Positions 47,836 through 58,031 of a stretch of 64,000 nucleotides of DNA are shown here, one piece after another. The notes below the pieces were generated by a model. That model ran no database searches, was not told the DNA's origin, and was given only the letters and a program-made list of their open reading frames with translations. Position numbers and translations under genes: made by a program. The stretch comes from Ramlibacter terrae (GTDB taxonomy: Bacteria > Pseudomonadota > Gammaproteobacteria > Burkholderiales > Burkholderiaceae_C): positions 4,898,001 to 4,962,000 of the forward strand of contig CP053418.1 of the NCBI GenBank assembly GCA_013127575.1. Reading direction: 5' to 3'. Every line of letters begins with the position of its first letter. Position 1 is the first letter of the stretch.

Positions 47836-48555
47836 TCAGATGGCCCCTTGGTTGACCCTCTTCGAAAGCTCTTCAGCGCTTTCTTTCCGCTCGCTGTATC
47901 TGTCCACCAAGTACGGGCCGATGTCCCGAGTCAGGAGCGTGAACTTGAAGAGCTCCTCCATGACGTCGACCACCCGGTCGTAGTAGGCGGACGGCTTCAT
48001 GCGCCCGTCCTCGGTGAACTCGTTGAACGCCTTGGCGACGCTCGATTGGTTCGGGATGGTCAGCATGCGCATCCAGCGACCAAGCACGCGCAGCTGGTTC
48101 ACGGCGTTGAACGACTGGGAGCCGCCGGAGACCTGCATCACCGCGAGCGTCTTTCCTTGCGTTGGTCGCACAGCTCCAACCGACAGCGGAATCCAGTCAA
48201 TCTGCGTCTTCATGACGACGGTCATCGAGCCATGGCGCTCCGGTGAGCACCAGACCATGCCCTCGGACCACTCCGCCAGCTTGCGCAGCTCCCGGACCTT
48301 GGGGTGCGCGTCAGGCGCGCTGTCGGCTAAGGGCAGCCCGCTGGGGTCGAAGATTTTGACCTCACCACCCATAGCCTCGAGAAGCCGAGCGGCCTCAAAC
48401 GTGAGAAGCCTGCTGTAGGAGCGGTCCCGAAGGGAGCCGTACAGCATCAGAAACCTGGGGCGATGCAGGGACGGTGCCGGCACGCGCAGTCGGTCCTGCG
48501 TCGGAACATCGAAAAGGTCGGCCCGCAAGGCCGGGAAAGTGCTTTCCATCATCAT
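47836..48555 (-). CDS. arsH: ArsH, NADPH-dependent FMN reductase
   Basis: 239 residues, intact. The FMN-binding loop is MLYGSLRDRSYSRLLTFEAA, followed by GMVWCSPERHGSMTVVMKTQ and VMQVSGGSQSFNAVNQLRVL, the ArsH signature. It ends YSERKESAEELSKRVNQGAI. ArsH oxidises trivalent organoarsenicals and reduces quinones or metals. Its ATG overlaps the acr3 stop (4 bp), so it is co-translated. Confidence 0.96.
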   Translation of the reverse strand: MMMESTFPALRADLFDVPTQDRLRVPAPSLHRPRFLMLYGSLRDRSYSRLLTFEAARLLEAMGGEVKIFDPSGLPLADSAPDAHPKVRELRKLAEWSEGMVWCSPERHGSMTVVMKTQIDWIPLSVGAVRPTQGKTLAVMQVSGGSQSFNAVNQLRVLGRWMRMLTIPNQSSVAKAFNEFTEDGRMKPSAYYDRVVDVMEELFKFTLLTRDIGPYLVDRYSERKESAEELSKRVNQGAI

Positions 48556-49638
48556 CCACGCGCGGCACGCATGCCGCTCTCATACCAGCCTTGGGAACGA
48601 TTCACCACCGCGACTACCGCGAGCATCACTGGGACTTCGATGAGTACGCCCACCACGGTGGCCAGCGCGGCTCCCGACTGGAAGCCAAACAGGCTGATGG
48701 CAGTGGCCACCGCCAGCTCGAAGAAGTTGCTTGCGCCAATGAGCGCCGACGGGCCGGCAACGCAGTGCTGCACTCCCATGCGTCGGTTCAACCAGTAAGC
48801 CAGGCCGGAGTTCAGCACGACCTGAATCAGGATGGGTACAGCCAGCAGCGCGATGACTAGGGGCTGGTCGATGATGGCCTCGCCCCGGAATGCGAACAGC
48901 AGCACCAGCGTCAGCAGCAGCGCGGAAATCGAGAACGGTCCGAGCCTGCCTACGACCTGCTCGAATTGCTTCACGCCCTTGCGCAGCAGCGCCTTGCGCC
49001 AGACCTGCGCGATAACCACCGGAACGACGATGTAGGCCCACGGACGTCAGGAGCGTGTCCCGGGGCACCGTGATGGACGAGAGGCCAAGCAGGAGCGCCA
49101 CGATGGGTGCGAACGCCACCACCATGATGGAGTCGTTCAGCGCTACCTGCGAGAGCGTGAAGTAAGGGTCGCCCTTGCACAGTTGGGACCATACGAAGAC
49201 CATCGCCGTGCACGGGGCGGCAGCCAACAGAATCAGGCCCGCGATGTAGCTGTCAATCTGGTCGGCAGGCAGGTACGGCGCGAACACGTGCCGGATGAAA
49301 ATCCATCCGAGCAGCGCCATCGAGAACGGCTTGACGGCCCAGTTGATGAAGAGCGTCACGCCGATGCCTCGCACGTGCGACTTCACTTGGCCAAGTGCCC
49401 CGAAGTCAATCTTCAGGAGCATTGGAATAATCATGACCCAGATGAGCACGCCTACGGGCAGGTTAACCTTCGCGACCTCAAGCGAGGCCACGCCTTGGAA
49501 GAAGCCAGGCAGCAGTTGTCCGAGTGCGACGCCGGCGAAGATGCACAGCGCGACCCAAATGGTCAGGTAGCGTTCGAAGAAGCCGATGGCAGGCTTCGCG
49601 GAGGCCGCGGCCCCGGCCGCGATGTCGGTTGCGCTCAT
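48552..49638 (-). CDS. acr3: Acr3-family arsenite efflux permease
   Basis: About 362 residues with a break near 49040. Ten hydrophobic segments; ERYLTIWVALCIFAGVALGQ at the start, the conserved Cys in LAAAPCTAMVFVWSQLCKGD, NDSIMVVAFAPIVALLLGL, and the late GASNFFELAVATAISLFGF with the essential Glu. It extrudes As(III) across the inner membrane using the proton gradient. It starts 2 bp after the arsC stop. Confidence 0.95.
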
Positions 49639-49639
49639 G

Positions 49640-50128
49640 TCAGGACTGCGAGATTTCGGTGAGAGCCTTCTGGAGCTCCCGGTTGCTCATGGTCTCCAGC
49701 GGCAGCTGGAGCAGCTGCAACATTCGATAGGCGATGGCCTGCCGGGTGAGCTCGAACGCGTTCTTCTTGTCCGACTCCGGCGCATTCGACGGGTCCGGGT
49801 AGCCCCAGTGCACCTTGACGGGGCTGCCTGGCCAGTACGGGCACTGCTCCGCGGCGGCGCTGTCACACACCGTGATGACGATGCGCATTTCCGGAGCGTC
49901 GGCCTCGGTGAACTCGTCCCAGCTCTTGCTGCGGTAGCCCTCGGATGAGACGCCGGCGTTCTGGAGTGCCTCCAATGCGGTCGGGTTGATGCGGCCGCTT
50001 GGCGCGCTGCCGGCGCTGTACGCCCGCACGCCTTTGCCAAGCTTCTTGGCCGGGTGGTTCAGCATGCCTTCGGACAACACGCTGCGCGCGGAGTTGTGCG
50101 TGCACAGGATGAGGACGTTGGTGGTCAT
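49640..50128 (-). CDS. arsC: ArsC arsenate reductase (thioredoxin-type) 1
   Basis: 162 residues, intact. LMW-PTP fold with the catalytic loop ILCTHNSARSVLSEGML (C-x5-R), then SKSWDEFTEADAPEMRIVIT and VCDSAAAEQCPYWPGSP, giving the Cys triad of thioredoxin-coupled ArsC. It reduces As(V) to As(III) for export by Acr3, encoded just downstream. ATG overlaps the second arsC stop. Confidence 0.95.
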   Translation of the reverse strand: MTTNVLILCTHNSARSVLSEGMLNHPAKKLGKGVRAYSAGSAPSGRINPTALEALQNAGVSSEGYRSKSWDEFTEADAPEMRIVITVCDSAAAEQCPYWPGSPVKVHWGYPDPSNAPESDKKNAFELTRQAIAYRMLQLLQLPLETMSNRELQKALTEISQS

Positions 50129-50618
50129 TGGTTCGGAACCTCCCGTATTTGTTTTTGGATGGCCAGCCGGTCCAGGCTCTCGAGGGGCAGCGACCGCATG
50201 ATGTCGATGCGTCGCTTCATCATTACTGAGACGTCGTGGAAGGCCTTGCGCTTGACTTCATCACTGCCTTCCACGGCTGCGGGGTCCGGCATGCCCCAAT
50301 GGGCCGTTATGGGCTGGCTGGCCGGGCGGGGCACACCTCGCCAGCAGCGTTGTCGCAAACGGTGATGACGAAGTCCATCACCGGGGCACCGAGCCGGGCG
50401 AACTCCTCCCAGCTCTTGCTGCGGAGGCCGTCCGTTGGGATGCGCAGTCTCGAGAGCTCCTCGACCGCGAGCGGGTTCACCGCGCCCGTAGGGTGACTGC
50501 CCGCGGAAGACGCATGGAAGCGGTCGCCGGCCAGCGAGTTGAGGAGCGCCTCCGCGAGGATGGAACGCGCGGAGTTGCCCGTGCAGAGGAACAGAACGTT
50601 GTACGGTTTGTTGGGCAT
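50125..50618 (-). CDS. arsC: ArsC arsenate reductase (thioredoxin-type) 2
   Basis: About 164 residues with a break near 50325. MPNKPYNVLFLCTGNSARSI contains the C-x5-R loop; SKSWEEFARLGAPVMDFVIT and VCDNAAGEVC carry the second and third cysteines. The end is PITAHWGMPDPAAVEGSDEV and RSLPLESLDRLAIQKQIREV. It is a diverged tandem paralogue of the downstream arsC, so the operon has two non-identical reductases. Confidence 0.93.
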
Positions 50619-50626
50619 GGGAGGCT

Positions 50627-50952
50627 CTAGCAGCGGCAATCTGCGGAAGTGGGTTCGACAGCGCACTCGGCACCACGGCAGCAGTTCTCGGTGAGGTAGC
50701 CGAGAAGCGAGTTCATTCGGTCGAACGCTGCTCGGTAGATGAGGTTGCGGCTAGCGCGCTCCGCACCGGCTAAGCCGGCGTTCGAGAGCTCTTTGAGGTG
50801 AAAGGACAGTGTGGTGGCCGGCACCTCGAGCTGCTCCTGAAGTGCTCGGGCGTAAGTCCTTCTGGGCCGGCGACGACCAGCGCTCGGAACACCTTCAGCC
50901 GAATCGGATGCGCCAAGGCGCTGAGCGCCGCAACGACTTGGTTCTCTTCCAT
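50627..50952 (-). CDS. arsR: ArsR-family repressor 2
   Basis: About 108 residues with a break near 50850. MEENQVVAALSALAHPIRLK, then VPATTLSFHLKELSNAGLAG and AERASRNLIYRAAFDRMNSL, ending YLTENCCRGAECAVEPTSAD. The vicinal Cys pair near the C-terminus resembles ArsR 1. It heads the arsC-arsC-acr3-arsH genes, 8 bp before the first arsC, and is the natural autoregulated start of the operon. Confidence 0.9.
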
Positions 50953-51012
50953 CGCTTCGATAATACCAAGATTCTTGAACTATTGCAGATTTGGCGCATC
51001 ACCGGCAGGTGC

Positions 51013-51195
51013 TCATACTTGGACTTCGACCAAGTCGCCGTTGACGTAGACGTGGCCGCCTCGAACTTCGATAACGATGACACCGAAGCTGGACTGCCAG
51101 TGCACAACAAAGTCACCCGGCTGCGGGTCAGCAGTTGCTGTGCGCACCGTACCACGCGTGGTGCGGTGCGCCCCCATACAGCCTCTCGCGCGCAC
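51013..51195 (-). CDS. Hypothetical small protein
   Basis: 60 residues as read; the likely folded part is ADPQPGDFVVHWQSSFGVIV then IEVRGGHVYVNGDLVEVQV, an alternating beta pattern without cysteine. No family is recognised. It lies upstream of arsR 2 in the same direction but outside the arsenic operon proper. Confidence 0.4.
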   Translation of the reverse strand: MRARGCMGAHRTTRGTVRTATADPQPGDFVVHWQSSFGVIVIEVRGGHVYVNGDLVEVQV

Positions 51196-51277
51196 TCTGC
51201 AGTCTGCGCTGGGCCGGTTCCGGCATTTGGACCTGTGGTCTAAGTTTTCTGGCCGCCGGTGCAGCGCCGCACTGGGC

Positions 51278-51658
51278 TCACTCGCGAAGCTTCAATGCGT
51301 CGCCGAGATGTCGCTCCGGGGACCTCTTGAGGTTTGAGACTTGGGCGAGTTCCTTGGGCGTTGGTCCGTACTCGTCGACATCGAGCTTCAGGCCTTTGAC
51401 CGCCCGGACCAAGTCGCTCGCAACTTGTTTGACGAAGGGCTGGTCCTTCCCAGACAGACCTTCGAGGAGAGTGCGAAGGGACGCGGCTAAACCGCCTACC
51501 GGATGGGCCTGGTCGCGACTGCGAAGGCGCCGGTCCACAACAAAGACGTATGCCCCCATGTTGCTCCGGGTGTCCACGGTCCCGTCCTCTTTGATGGTGA
51601 CCACCACCACCGGACTGGTGCGCTCAGGACCTTGTTCTTCAGGGCTCTCTTTGGCCAT
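51278..51658 (-). CDS. Hypothetical protein
   Basis: 126 residues, intact. MAKESPEEQGPERTSPVVVV leads to a beta segment (TIKEDGTVDTRSNMGAYVFV) and helices (GLAASLRTLLEGLSGKDQPF, VKQVASDLVRAVKGLKLDVD). No domain is recognised. The coding frame is convincing by residue use. It has no evident operon partner. Confidence 0.6.
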   Translation of the reverse strand: MAKESPEEQGPERTSPVVVVTIKEDGTVDTRSNMGAYVFVVDRRLRSRDQAHPVGGLAASLRTLLEGLSGKDQPFVKQVASDLVRAVKGLKLDVDEYGPTPKELAQVSNLKRSPERHLGDALKLRE

Positions 51659-51728
51659 TTGACTTCCACGCTAAACGAACCAGTTTAGCGGCGGCTGGCC
51701 GCACGGCCGCCCTCTCACTTTGAGAACA

Positions 51729-52076
51729 TCAATTCGCCAGCTCGTTCTTCAAGCGCGAGATTAGCCAGTCGATTTCCCCGTCTGTGAGGTCCCAGCCCTT
51801 CGTGTGCAGCGACCTTCTGACCTTGGCAAGAAGCTCGCTGTTGCTCCACTCAGGTCTCTCCGCACGTTTCCGCTGGCAGTAGGCGGTCAGCTGCCGCAGG
51901 AGGTCCGCGCACATGTAATAGCGGCCGGCCAGTTCTTTTTCCGAGAAGTCAGTGACATAGCGGCCATCCCGGAGCACCACGGCAAGTTTCGGCTGCGCAC
52001 CGGCCAGGGCGGCGGGTGCACGCATCCGAGGGAAGTCACTGGGGATGGGTGAGGACGTAGGCGAGGGGCTGGTCAT
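51729..52076 (-). CDS. Hypothetical protein
   Basis: 115 residues from MTSPSPTSSPIPSDFPRMRA. After a Pro/Ser-rich lead it reads PKLAVVLRDGRYVTDFSEKE, LAGRYYMCADLLRQLTAYCQ, RPEWSNSELLAKVRRSLHTK and DGEIDWLISRLKNELAN, a compact helical protein. No known family. An upstream in-frame extension (GCGCGACCMG) is Cys-rich but has no clear start signal. Confidence 0.55.
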   Translation of the reverse strand: MTSPSPTSSPIPSDFPRMRAPAALAGAQPKLAVVLRDGRYVTDFSEKELAGRYYMCADLLRQLTAYCQRKRAERPEWSNSELLAKVRRSLHTKGWDLTDGEIDWLISRLKNELAN

Positions 52077-52261
52077 GGCGGCTCCGGAACATCCAAGATA
52101 CTGTACGCCCATACAGCACGCGCCGCAACCGCACCCCGCCATCTCACATCAGGATGTTTGCGTTCACTGCTGCTGCATGAAACGAAGCTAGCAGCTTCCG
52201 TTGCAAATGCTCGCCGCAAACCCTATAGTTGCTACAACCTTTGGCGTGACTCAATCGTAGG

Positions 52262-52564
52262 TCACTTCCGCCGCGCAGCAGTCTCACGCGGGTCTGGCAG
52301 ATGCGAGATGTCGACGGACTTGGTCCCCATCACTCGTAGCGCCTCCGGGAAGAAAGCCACAGAAAAGGTGCCGCGGTTTATCCGCGTCATCAGGCTCTGG
52401 TCCGAATCGACGTCGCCCAAGTCGCGCGCAAGCGATTTGTAGTTGTAGCCATGGCGGGCCATCTCCGCCCGCAAGAGCCGCTTCGCGGCGTCTTGCCACA
52501 TGGTCTTGCGGCGCTGATTCGAGGTGCTCGCTGTCCCCGGCGGGCTTTTCTGGTGTTCGGGCAT
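52262..52564 (-). CDS. DUF6471 family small DNA-binding-like protein
   Basis: 100 residues as read; the conserved part begins MWQDAAKRLLRAEMARHGYN and continues YKSLARDLGDVDSDQSLMTR, INRGTFSVAFFPEALRVMGT. This is the DUF6471 pattern, a lambda-repressor-like helix-turn-helix. Such genes are frequent on mobile elements. It is divergent from tnsA, 147 bp apart, and could regulate the tns operon; this is inference. Confidence 0.75.
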   Translation of the reverse strand: MPEHQKSPPGTASTSNQRRKTMWQDAAKRLLRAEMARHGYNYKSLARDLGDVDSDQSLMTRINRGTFSVAFFPEALRVMGTKSVDISHLPDPRETAARRK

Positions 52565-52711
52565 GTGCCCATGAAGTAGTGGAGGACGCTTTGACTCTAC
52601 CTGCAGTTTTTTAGCTCAGACCTGTCCATTTTGTACGTTTAGGTGTCCATCTAGAAGAAACGCGTTTTCCGGCCCTAGACGCTGGAGACACACACGCAAT
52701 CAACCAAGGCC

Positions 52712-53788
52712 ATGTTGACCGATACCGAACTTGAACAGATGTTTGCCGAGCTGAAGACGCCGGCGGCCGGACGCGAATTGATTCGTCGAATGCGCTCCAA
52801 AGGGCCCGTGCGCGAACTGCAGTACCGCATGACCGGTGTACGCACGCGCCTGGTCAGCAAGAAGATGGGTGGCAGAGCGCTGTACGCGGAGAGCCGCACC
52901 TGCGAGTTTCCGGCCATCTACATCCGCGAACAGGACCACATCACCCGGGAGCTCTGGCCTCAGCCAATCACTATTGACCTGACCATCGAAGGTCGCAAGG
53001 GCTCTACTCGGGTCCAACACACCCCCGACCTGTTCGCCATCGAGCCGGACCGCTTCATCGTCGAGGAGTGGCGCGAATTACCGCGCCTTATGCGCCTGGC
53101 TGAGGAGCGGCCGCACAGCTTCTACCGTGACGAAGACGGCAAGTGGCACTACATCCAGGCGGAGGAACACTTCAAGGATTTGGGTATCGAGTACCGCCTG
53201 TGCTGCTCGGACGAACACCCACGGGTTCTCCTGTCGAACCTCATGTTCCTCGAGGACTACGCGCTGGAGTCCACCCCAGTTGTCTCGGACGAGGTACGAG
53301 CCCGGCTGACCGCCGTGCTCTCTGAGCACAAGCGGCTGCCGCACTTGCAGCTGGTGGTCGAGCACGGCTTCGCCGCGGACCACATCTTCCAGCTCATTCT
53401 GGACGGAGTGGCGTACGTTGACTTGCACGAGACACTCGTGCGGGAGACAGGGCAACTAATCATCTACCGTGACGAGACGATTGCGCGAGCTGACGCGGTG
53501 CTCAATCGCGACCCCGAGGCAGCGCTCCCATCTAGCGCGCTCGTAATCTCCAGCGGCCAGCGCTTTCTCTTCGACGGAGTCCGATACGAGGTCGTCCTCC
53601 CCGGCAGAACGCAAATCACCGTTCTGAACACGGAAACGAACAAGAACTCCGTTCTCCCTATGGCCCTCGTGCAGGAGCTGTTCAACAAGCAGTATCTCGG
53701 CCCTGCTGCCGCACAGAAGGCAGAAAAGGGCACATGCACAGACGCCATCCTCAACGCTAAGAGCCGGGCGACGCCCTTGACCGCCTAG
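52712..53788 (+). CDS. tnsA: TnsA-like transposon endonuclease
   Basis: 358 residues, intact, longer than Tn7 TnsA (273). The nuclease-like core is VQHTPDLFAIEPDRFIVEEW with the conserved Asp in T-P-D, followed by a Glu and W-R where Tn7 TnsA has an E-x-K-type strand. Later parts are YIQAEEHFKDLGIEYRLCCS, the TnsA C-terminal winged-helix type region, and a tail with SSALVISSGQRFLFDGVRYE. TnsA cuts the 5' ends during cut-and-paste transposition with TnsB. It starts the tns operon and points right. Confidence 0.78.
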   Translation: MLTDTELEQMFAELKTPAAGRELIRRMRSKGPVRELQYRMTGVRTRLVSKKMGGRALYAESRTCEFPAIYIREQDHITRELWPQPITIDLTIEGRKGSTRVQHTPDLFAIEPDRFIVEEWRELPRLMRLAEERPHSFYRDEDGKWHYIQAEEHFKDLGIEYRLCCSDEHPRVLLSNLMFLEDYALESTPVVSDEVRARLTAVLSEHKRLPHLQLVVEHGFAADHIFQLILDGVAYVDLHETLVRETGQLIIYRDETIARADAVLNRDPEAALPSSALVISSGQRFLFDGVRYEVVLPGRTQITVLNTETNKNSVLPMALVQELFNKQYLGPAAAQKAEKGTCTDAILNAKSRATPLTA

Positions 53789-53817
53789 ACGCACTGCACA
53801 ACCCCGAAGCTGCCGGT

Positions 53818-55528
53818 GTGACAGACCGCACTCTGCGTCGGTGGCGCGAGCGCACGAAGGGTCTTAACTCACCTCAAGAACAACTCGACGCTCTGATGAC
53901 CCGCAACCCGGGCAACACGACTAGCCGACTGCCAGCAGACGCAGTGAAGCTTGCCGAAAAGGTCCTTGAGGAATGGCACAACACGGCCAAGTGCCCTACC
54001 AAACAGTCGTCCTACAACACCTACGTCACATTGTGTTCATCCGGCGACACCAAGCCGATGTCCCGCTCGGCGTTCTACAAGTGGATTGACCGCCATGAAA
54101 ACGTAGCTGCGCGGAAGGGTAAGCGCAAGGCGTACCAGACGCGCCGATTCCGCTCACCTACGACTTCAAGCACCCGGTCCATGGCGTTCTACCCCACGAG
54201 ATTTGCTACTGCGACCACACCATCTTGAACATATTCCTCAAGGGCTCGGCCGTTGAGGACCTTGGTAAGCCCACGATTACGCTGATGGTGGACGGGTCGC
54301 TTTCGAAAGCACGCGCCTTCTATCTGTCGTACAGCCCGGCGAGCTCCACGTCGGTGCTCATGTGCCTGCGCGACTATGTTCGCCGCAACAACCGCCTTCC
54401 GAAGATTCTCGTTCTGGACAACGGGAAGGAGTTCCACAGCCATGCGCTGCTGCTCTTCTGCTCTCTGTTCGGAATCACCATCCGGTGGCGTCGCGCATCG
54501 CACCCTCGTGATTCGACCATCGTAGAGCGGATGCTTGGCGTCACCGAGAAGGAAATCATCCAGCAGCTCGATGGCAACAGCATCGCCATGAAGGACCCGC
54601 GGATGGTGTCTTCGACGCACCACCCGGACAAGCACATCCGATGGACTCTGCCGGCATTGCACGGCGTCTTCGAGTACTTCCTGTTCGACGTGCACTGCAA
54701 GCGGATTCACCCGCGCTTTGGCATGTCCCCAGACGACCGGGAGAAGCGCCAGCTCCCGGAGTACGGCTCACGCAGCCATGTGGTGGTGCGCTACGACCAG
54801 ACGCTGAAGCTGCTCACGGCACCTCACTGCGGACCGGCCACGCGCGTCATAGACCGCAAGCGCGGAGTTTACGCAGACGGCATGTGGTACTGGCACGACC
54901 GCCTTGCGCTTGCCGAAAAGGGCGAGGAATGCGAAGTGCGAACAGAGCTCTGGCGCATGCGGATTCTCTATGTCTGCTTCCGAGGCAACTGGTACGTGGC
55001 GCAGGCCCGTGACGGCGGCCGCCGGAAGGCCGGTACCGCCGGGAGTTTGAGCTGCAGCTGCGCGAGGAGAACCGCGCGCGGAAGACGGATGCGCAGAAGG
55101 ACAAGAACTCCGTTGAGAACTCACAAAAGCGCGAACGGCTGTGGAGAGACCCGGCCGAATGGGACGAGCGCCTGCGCGACCAACTCTCCGAGGCCTACTA
55201 CCTCTACGAAAAGCTCGGCATGGCCGAAGTCTTGCCAGAGGCCAAGAACCCGATGGGCGGCATCGTCGACATCAGCACTGGTAAGGGCAGTGAGCTCGAC
55301 ATGCTCTACGCAGTGCAGGGCGAGCCGGGCGTCTATGTGGCACGCGAGATTGAGCCGGCGGAGGTTGAAGCAAACGCTACCGCAGACGGCAACACGAAGC
55401 CCAAGAAGGTCAAGCTGAAGGCCGAACCCGCCACGCCCGCGGGGCCCAACTCGCACCCTTCCTCGCTGCAGCAGCCCGTGCGCACGGCAGTTGCGCCGGC
55501 GGCCGTCACTGACGACGACTACTTCTAA
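53818..55528 (+). CDS. tnsB: TnsB-like DDE transposase (frame breaks)
   Basis: About 570 residues; breaks near 54150 and 55030. N-terminal HTH region (VTDRTLRRWRERTKGLNSPQ; PMSRSAFYKWIDRHENVAAR). The rve-type core has EICYCDHTIL for the first Asp, LVLDNGKEFHSHALL for the second and HPRDSTIVERMLGVTEKEII for the Glu. The C-terminal barrel-like part has CEVRTELWRMRILYVCFRGN. It performs 3'-strand cleavage and joining. The exact start is uncertain: GTG 53818 is the first good candidate after tnsA. Confidence 0.85.
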
Positions 55529-55621
55529 AGGGAGGACGAGACGCCTAAATCCTCCCAGCGACTACACGCACCGCGGCACCGAGTGCCGCTTCGATGAACC
55601 AAACTGAAAGAACGCAACAAC

Positions 55622-56697
55622 ATGACTTCGCAAACCAACGAGACCAAGCAAACTCAAGCAGCCGCCAACACCGGGCGGTGGGGCTTTCCCCTGACATGGT
55701 GGCCAAGCAGCTGGCCTTCTACGAAACACGTGTCAAGCACCCGGCCATGCAGCGGCTGTTGGATGACCTGATGCCGCTTCTCATGCCTCACTCCGAGTCG
55801 AACATCATCGTGATTACTGGCGCCCTGGCGCGGGTAAGTCGACCCTCACGCGGGTGCTGCTCAAGTCCCTCTTCAAGGACTTCGCCCAACTGATGCAGGA
55901 GGACGCCTCCGCCGTTCCGCTCATTTCTTGCGAGGCGTACGCGAACGGCGAGAAGCGTCACAGCTTCAAGGAAATCTACAAGAGCCTTCTGGAACAGCTG
56001 GTCGAGCCAGGCACGGACCGCAAGTCGCCGGCGGTGGTCAAGGACGGCAAGCTTGTGATGCAGCCTGCCACCAAGCAAAGCGTCGGCAGCCTGCGCATGA
56101 TGCTGGAGGATGCACTGCGCGAGCGTCGCACTCGCGTAGGGGTCATTGACGAAGCCGCACACCTGCTGCGACTGGAAAAGGGGACTGAGGTGATGGACAC
56201 CCTCAAGAGCCTGTCGAACACCAGCGGCACGAAGTGGGTCTTGGTTGGCTCGTTCGACCTCTTTGACCTCATTGCCGACAACGGCCAAGTCGCGCGGCGG
56301 GCGAACATTCTGAACCTCGGAGCGCTATCGGCTCGACAAGCCCGAAGACCGAATCACGTACCAGGAAGTTGTGGCCAAGCTGCAGGCCAAGTGGCCCTCG
56401 GAGCAGGTCCCGAACTTCGTGCAAATCTCAGACGCGCTCCCGGAGGCTTCCTTGGGGTGCATCGGACTTTTGAAGTCGCTCCTGCTCGACGCTTCGGCGA
56501 TGCAGCTGCGCAACGGGGGCGAGTGGAATCCGCAATTCCTGAAGAAGGCGGCCAAGGCCAGCAAAATTCGCGACCTGATTCGCAAGGAAATCGAAGCAGG
56601 CGAAGCGAAGGTCCGCGATGCGCTCTACGGCGAGTCGTTCTGGGATGAAGCCACATTCAGCAAGCTGGTGCACCAGATGGAGACGGGCAATGCTTAA
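55622..56697 (+). CDS. tnsC: TnsC-like AAA+ transposition regulator (frame breaks)
   Basis: About 359 residues. The start MTSQTNETKQTQAAANTG joins, after a break near 55680, to MVAKQLAFYETRVKHPAMQR. Walker A G-A-T-G-A-G-K-S-T is restored by one base near 55826; Walker B is RVGVIDEAAHLL, and a sensor-like KWVLVGSFDLFDL follows. A third break near 56325 joins to EVVAKLQAKWPSEQVPNFVQ. TnsC links target choice by TniQ to TnsAB. Its TAA overlaps the tniQ start. Confidence 0.87.
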
Positions 56698-58031
56698 GCG
56701 CACGCTCTTCTACCCCAAGGCGCTGACCGGTCAAGGCACTGCGGATGTCCAGGCTCTGCGAAGCTACATCGAGCACCGGCGTTTGCTCATCACATGAAGC
56801 CACGCTCCTTGTTGGAACTGCTCGTCGAACAGGCTCCTCGTGCGGGGCGCCAGTCGTTTCCGCGCGAGTTTGCCCGCATGCGCATTCACGGTCACGCGTC
56901 CTTGAGCAAAGACCTGCAGGACAGGCTTGAAGCGGCGACGGGGGTGAGCCTGGCGGGCTCCAACCTTCTGCGGTTCACGAATGTGCTTGCGCCGACGAAC
57001 CTCACTCGCGACGACACGCTGTACTGCCCCTGCTGTGTGTTGCCGAAGGCGACGATATGCCGTACATCCGCCTCTTGTGGAAGCTGCAGTGCGTGACCGC
57101 TTGCCCGGTCCATCGGGTGAAGCTGCGTTCATCCGACCACTGCGGCGCGGCGGCCAGCGACAAGCTGCCGGTTCACAAGCGGCCGGCCATCGGCGGTGTC
57201 TGTGCCCAGTGCGGCAGCCTCGGGTTCAAGTGCATCACAGCGCCCGCCGAGGCTGCGAGCCCTCAGGAGGTCTGGGTTGCGACGCAGGCTGCGCGGCTGC
57301 TGGCCACGCCGGTCGATTCGACTTTCGAGCTCGCTGACCTTCAAAGCGGCCTCAAGGAGCTCGTCGACCGGACCTATGACGGCAGCGTCGTGGCGGCATC
57401 TCTGAGTTCGGGTTTAGCTCGTGCTTCCGTCCACTCGTGGGTCGCGGGTGCGCGCCCGGGTCTTCCGTGGTTGCTGCAGCTCTGCATGCACGCGGGTGCC
57501 GACCCGGTCGCGTTACTTGGTGGCTCGTTTGTAGCCCTCCCTGACCAAGCGCTCTCTGGCCGGCAATACGAGGTACTGCCGAGGGACTATAAGTTTGCCG
57601 CGACAGACGACGCCACCATCCGGCAACGGTTGACCGAGGCCTCTCAGGCGGCGGAGCCGCCCAGCATCCGCGAGTTCGCGCGTGAGTGTGGAATCCACGT
57701 CGACACGCCTCGCCAGCGCTTCCCCGCGGAGGTAACGCTTCTAGCAGCGGCAAGGAAATCGTACGTGGAGCGGCTGAACGAGGAGCGCTACCAGGCCGCC
57801 GTCCAGGCCTATCGCGCGGCTGCAAAGGCTCTTGCCGCCGAAGGCATGACCATCCACATCAAGAGGGTGCAGGAACGAAGCGGGCTGGTGGCCTTCAGCC
57901 AGCATAGGAGTCGGGTTCGGGCGCTTCGTACCGTGATGGCAGAGTTCCGGCCTAAGGAGGAGGAAGAGGCAGGGCAAGGCGCAACCCGGCGGAAGGGCTC
58001 CGTGTCCGCACTTGCTCCAAATCCCTGTTGA
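56690..58031 (+). CDS. tniQ: TniQ/TnsD-family target-site protein (frame breaks)
   Basis: About 446 residues; breaks near 56790 and 57050. Starts MLKRTLFYPKALTGQGTADV, then MKPRSLLELLVEQAPRAGRQ and SNLLRFTNVLAPTNLTRDD. The zinc-finger region is LYCPCCV, VTACPVHRVKLR and GVCAQCGSLG, as in TniQ. The C-terminal half is helical (LNEERYQAAVQAYRAAAKAL) and could be the DNA-target domain. Its last codons overlap the first site of the right-end array. It would select the insertion site, perhaps the rplQ-tRNA-fMet region; that is inference. Confidence 0.82.

Noticed and set aside
52623..52650. Two TGTCCAT direct repeats 21 bp apart upstream of tnsA as the right transposon end
   Set aside because: Only two 7-bp matches, unlike the 23-bp site layout at the other ends; may be a regulatory element instead, but support is thin.
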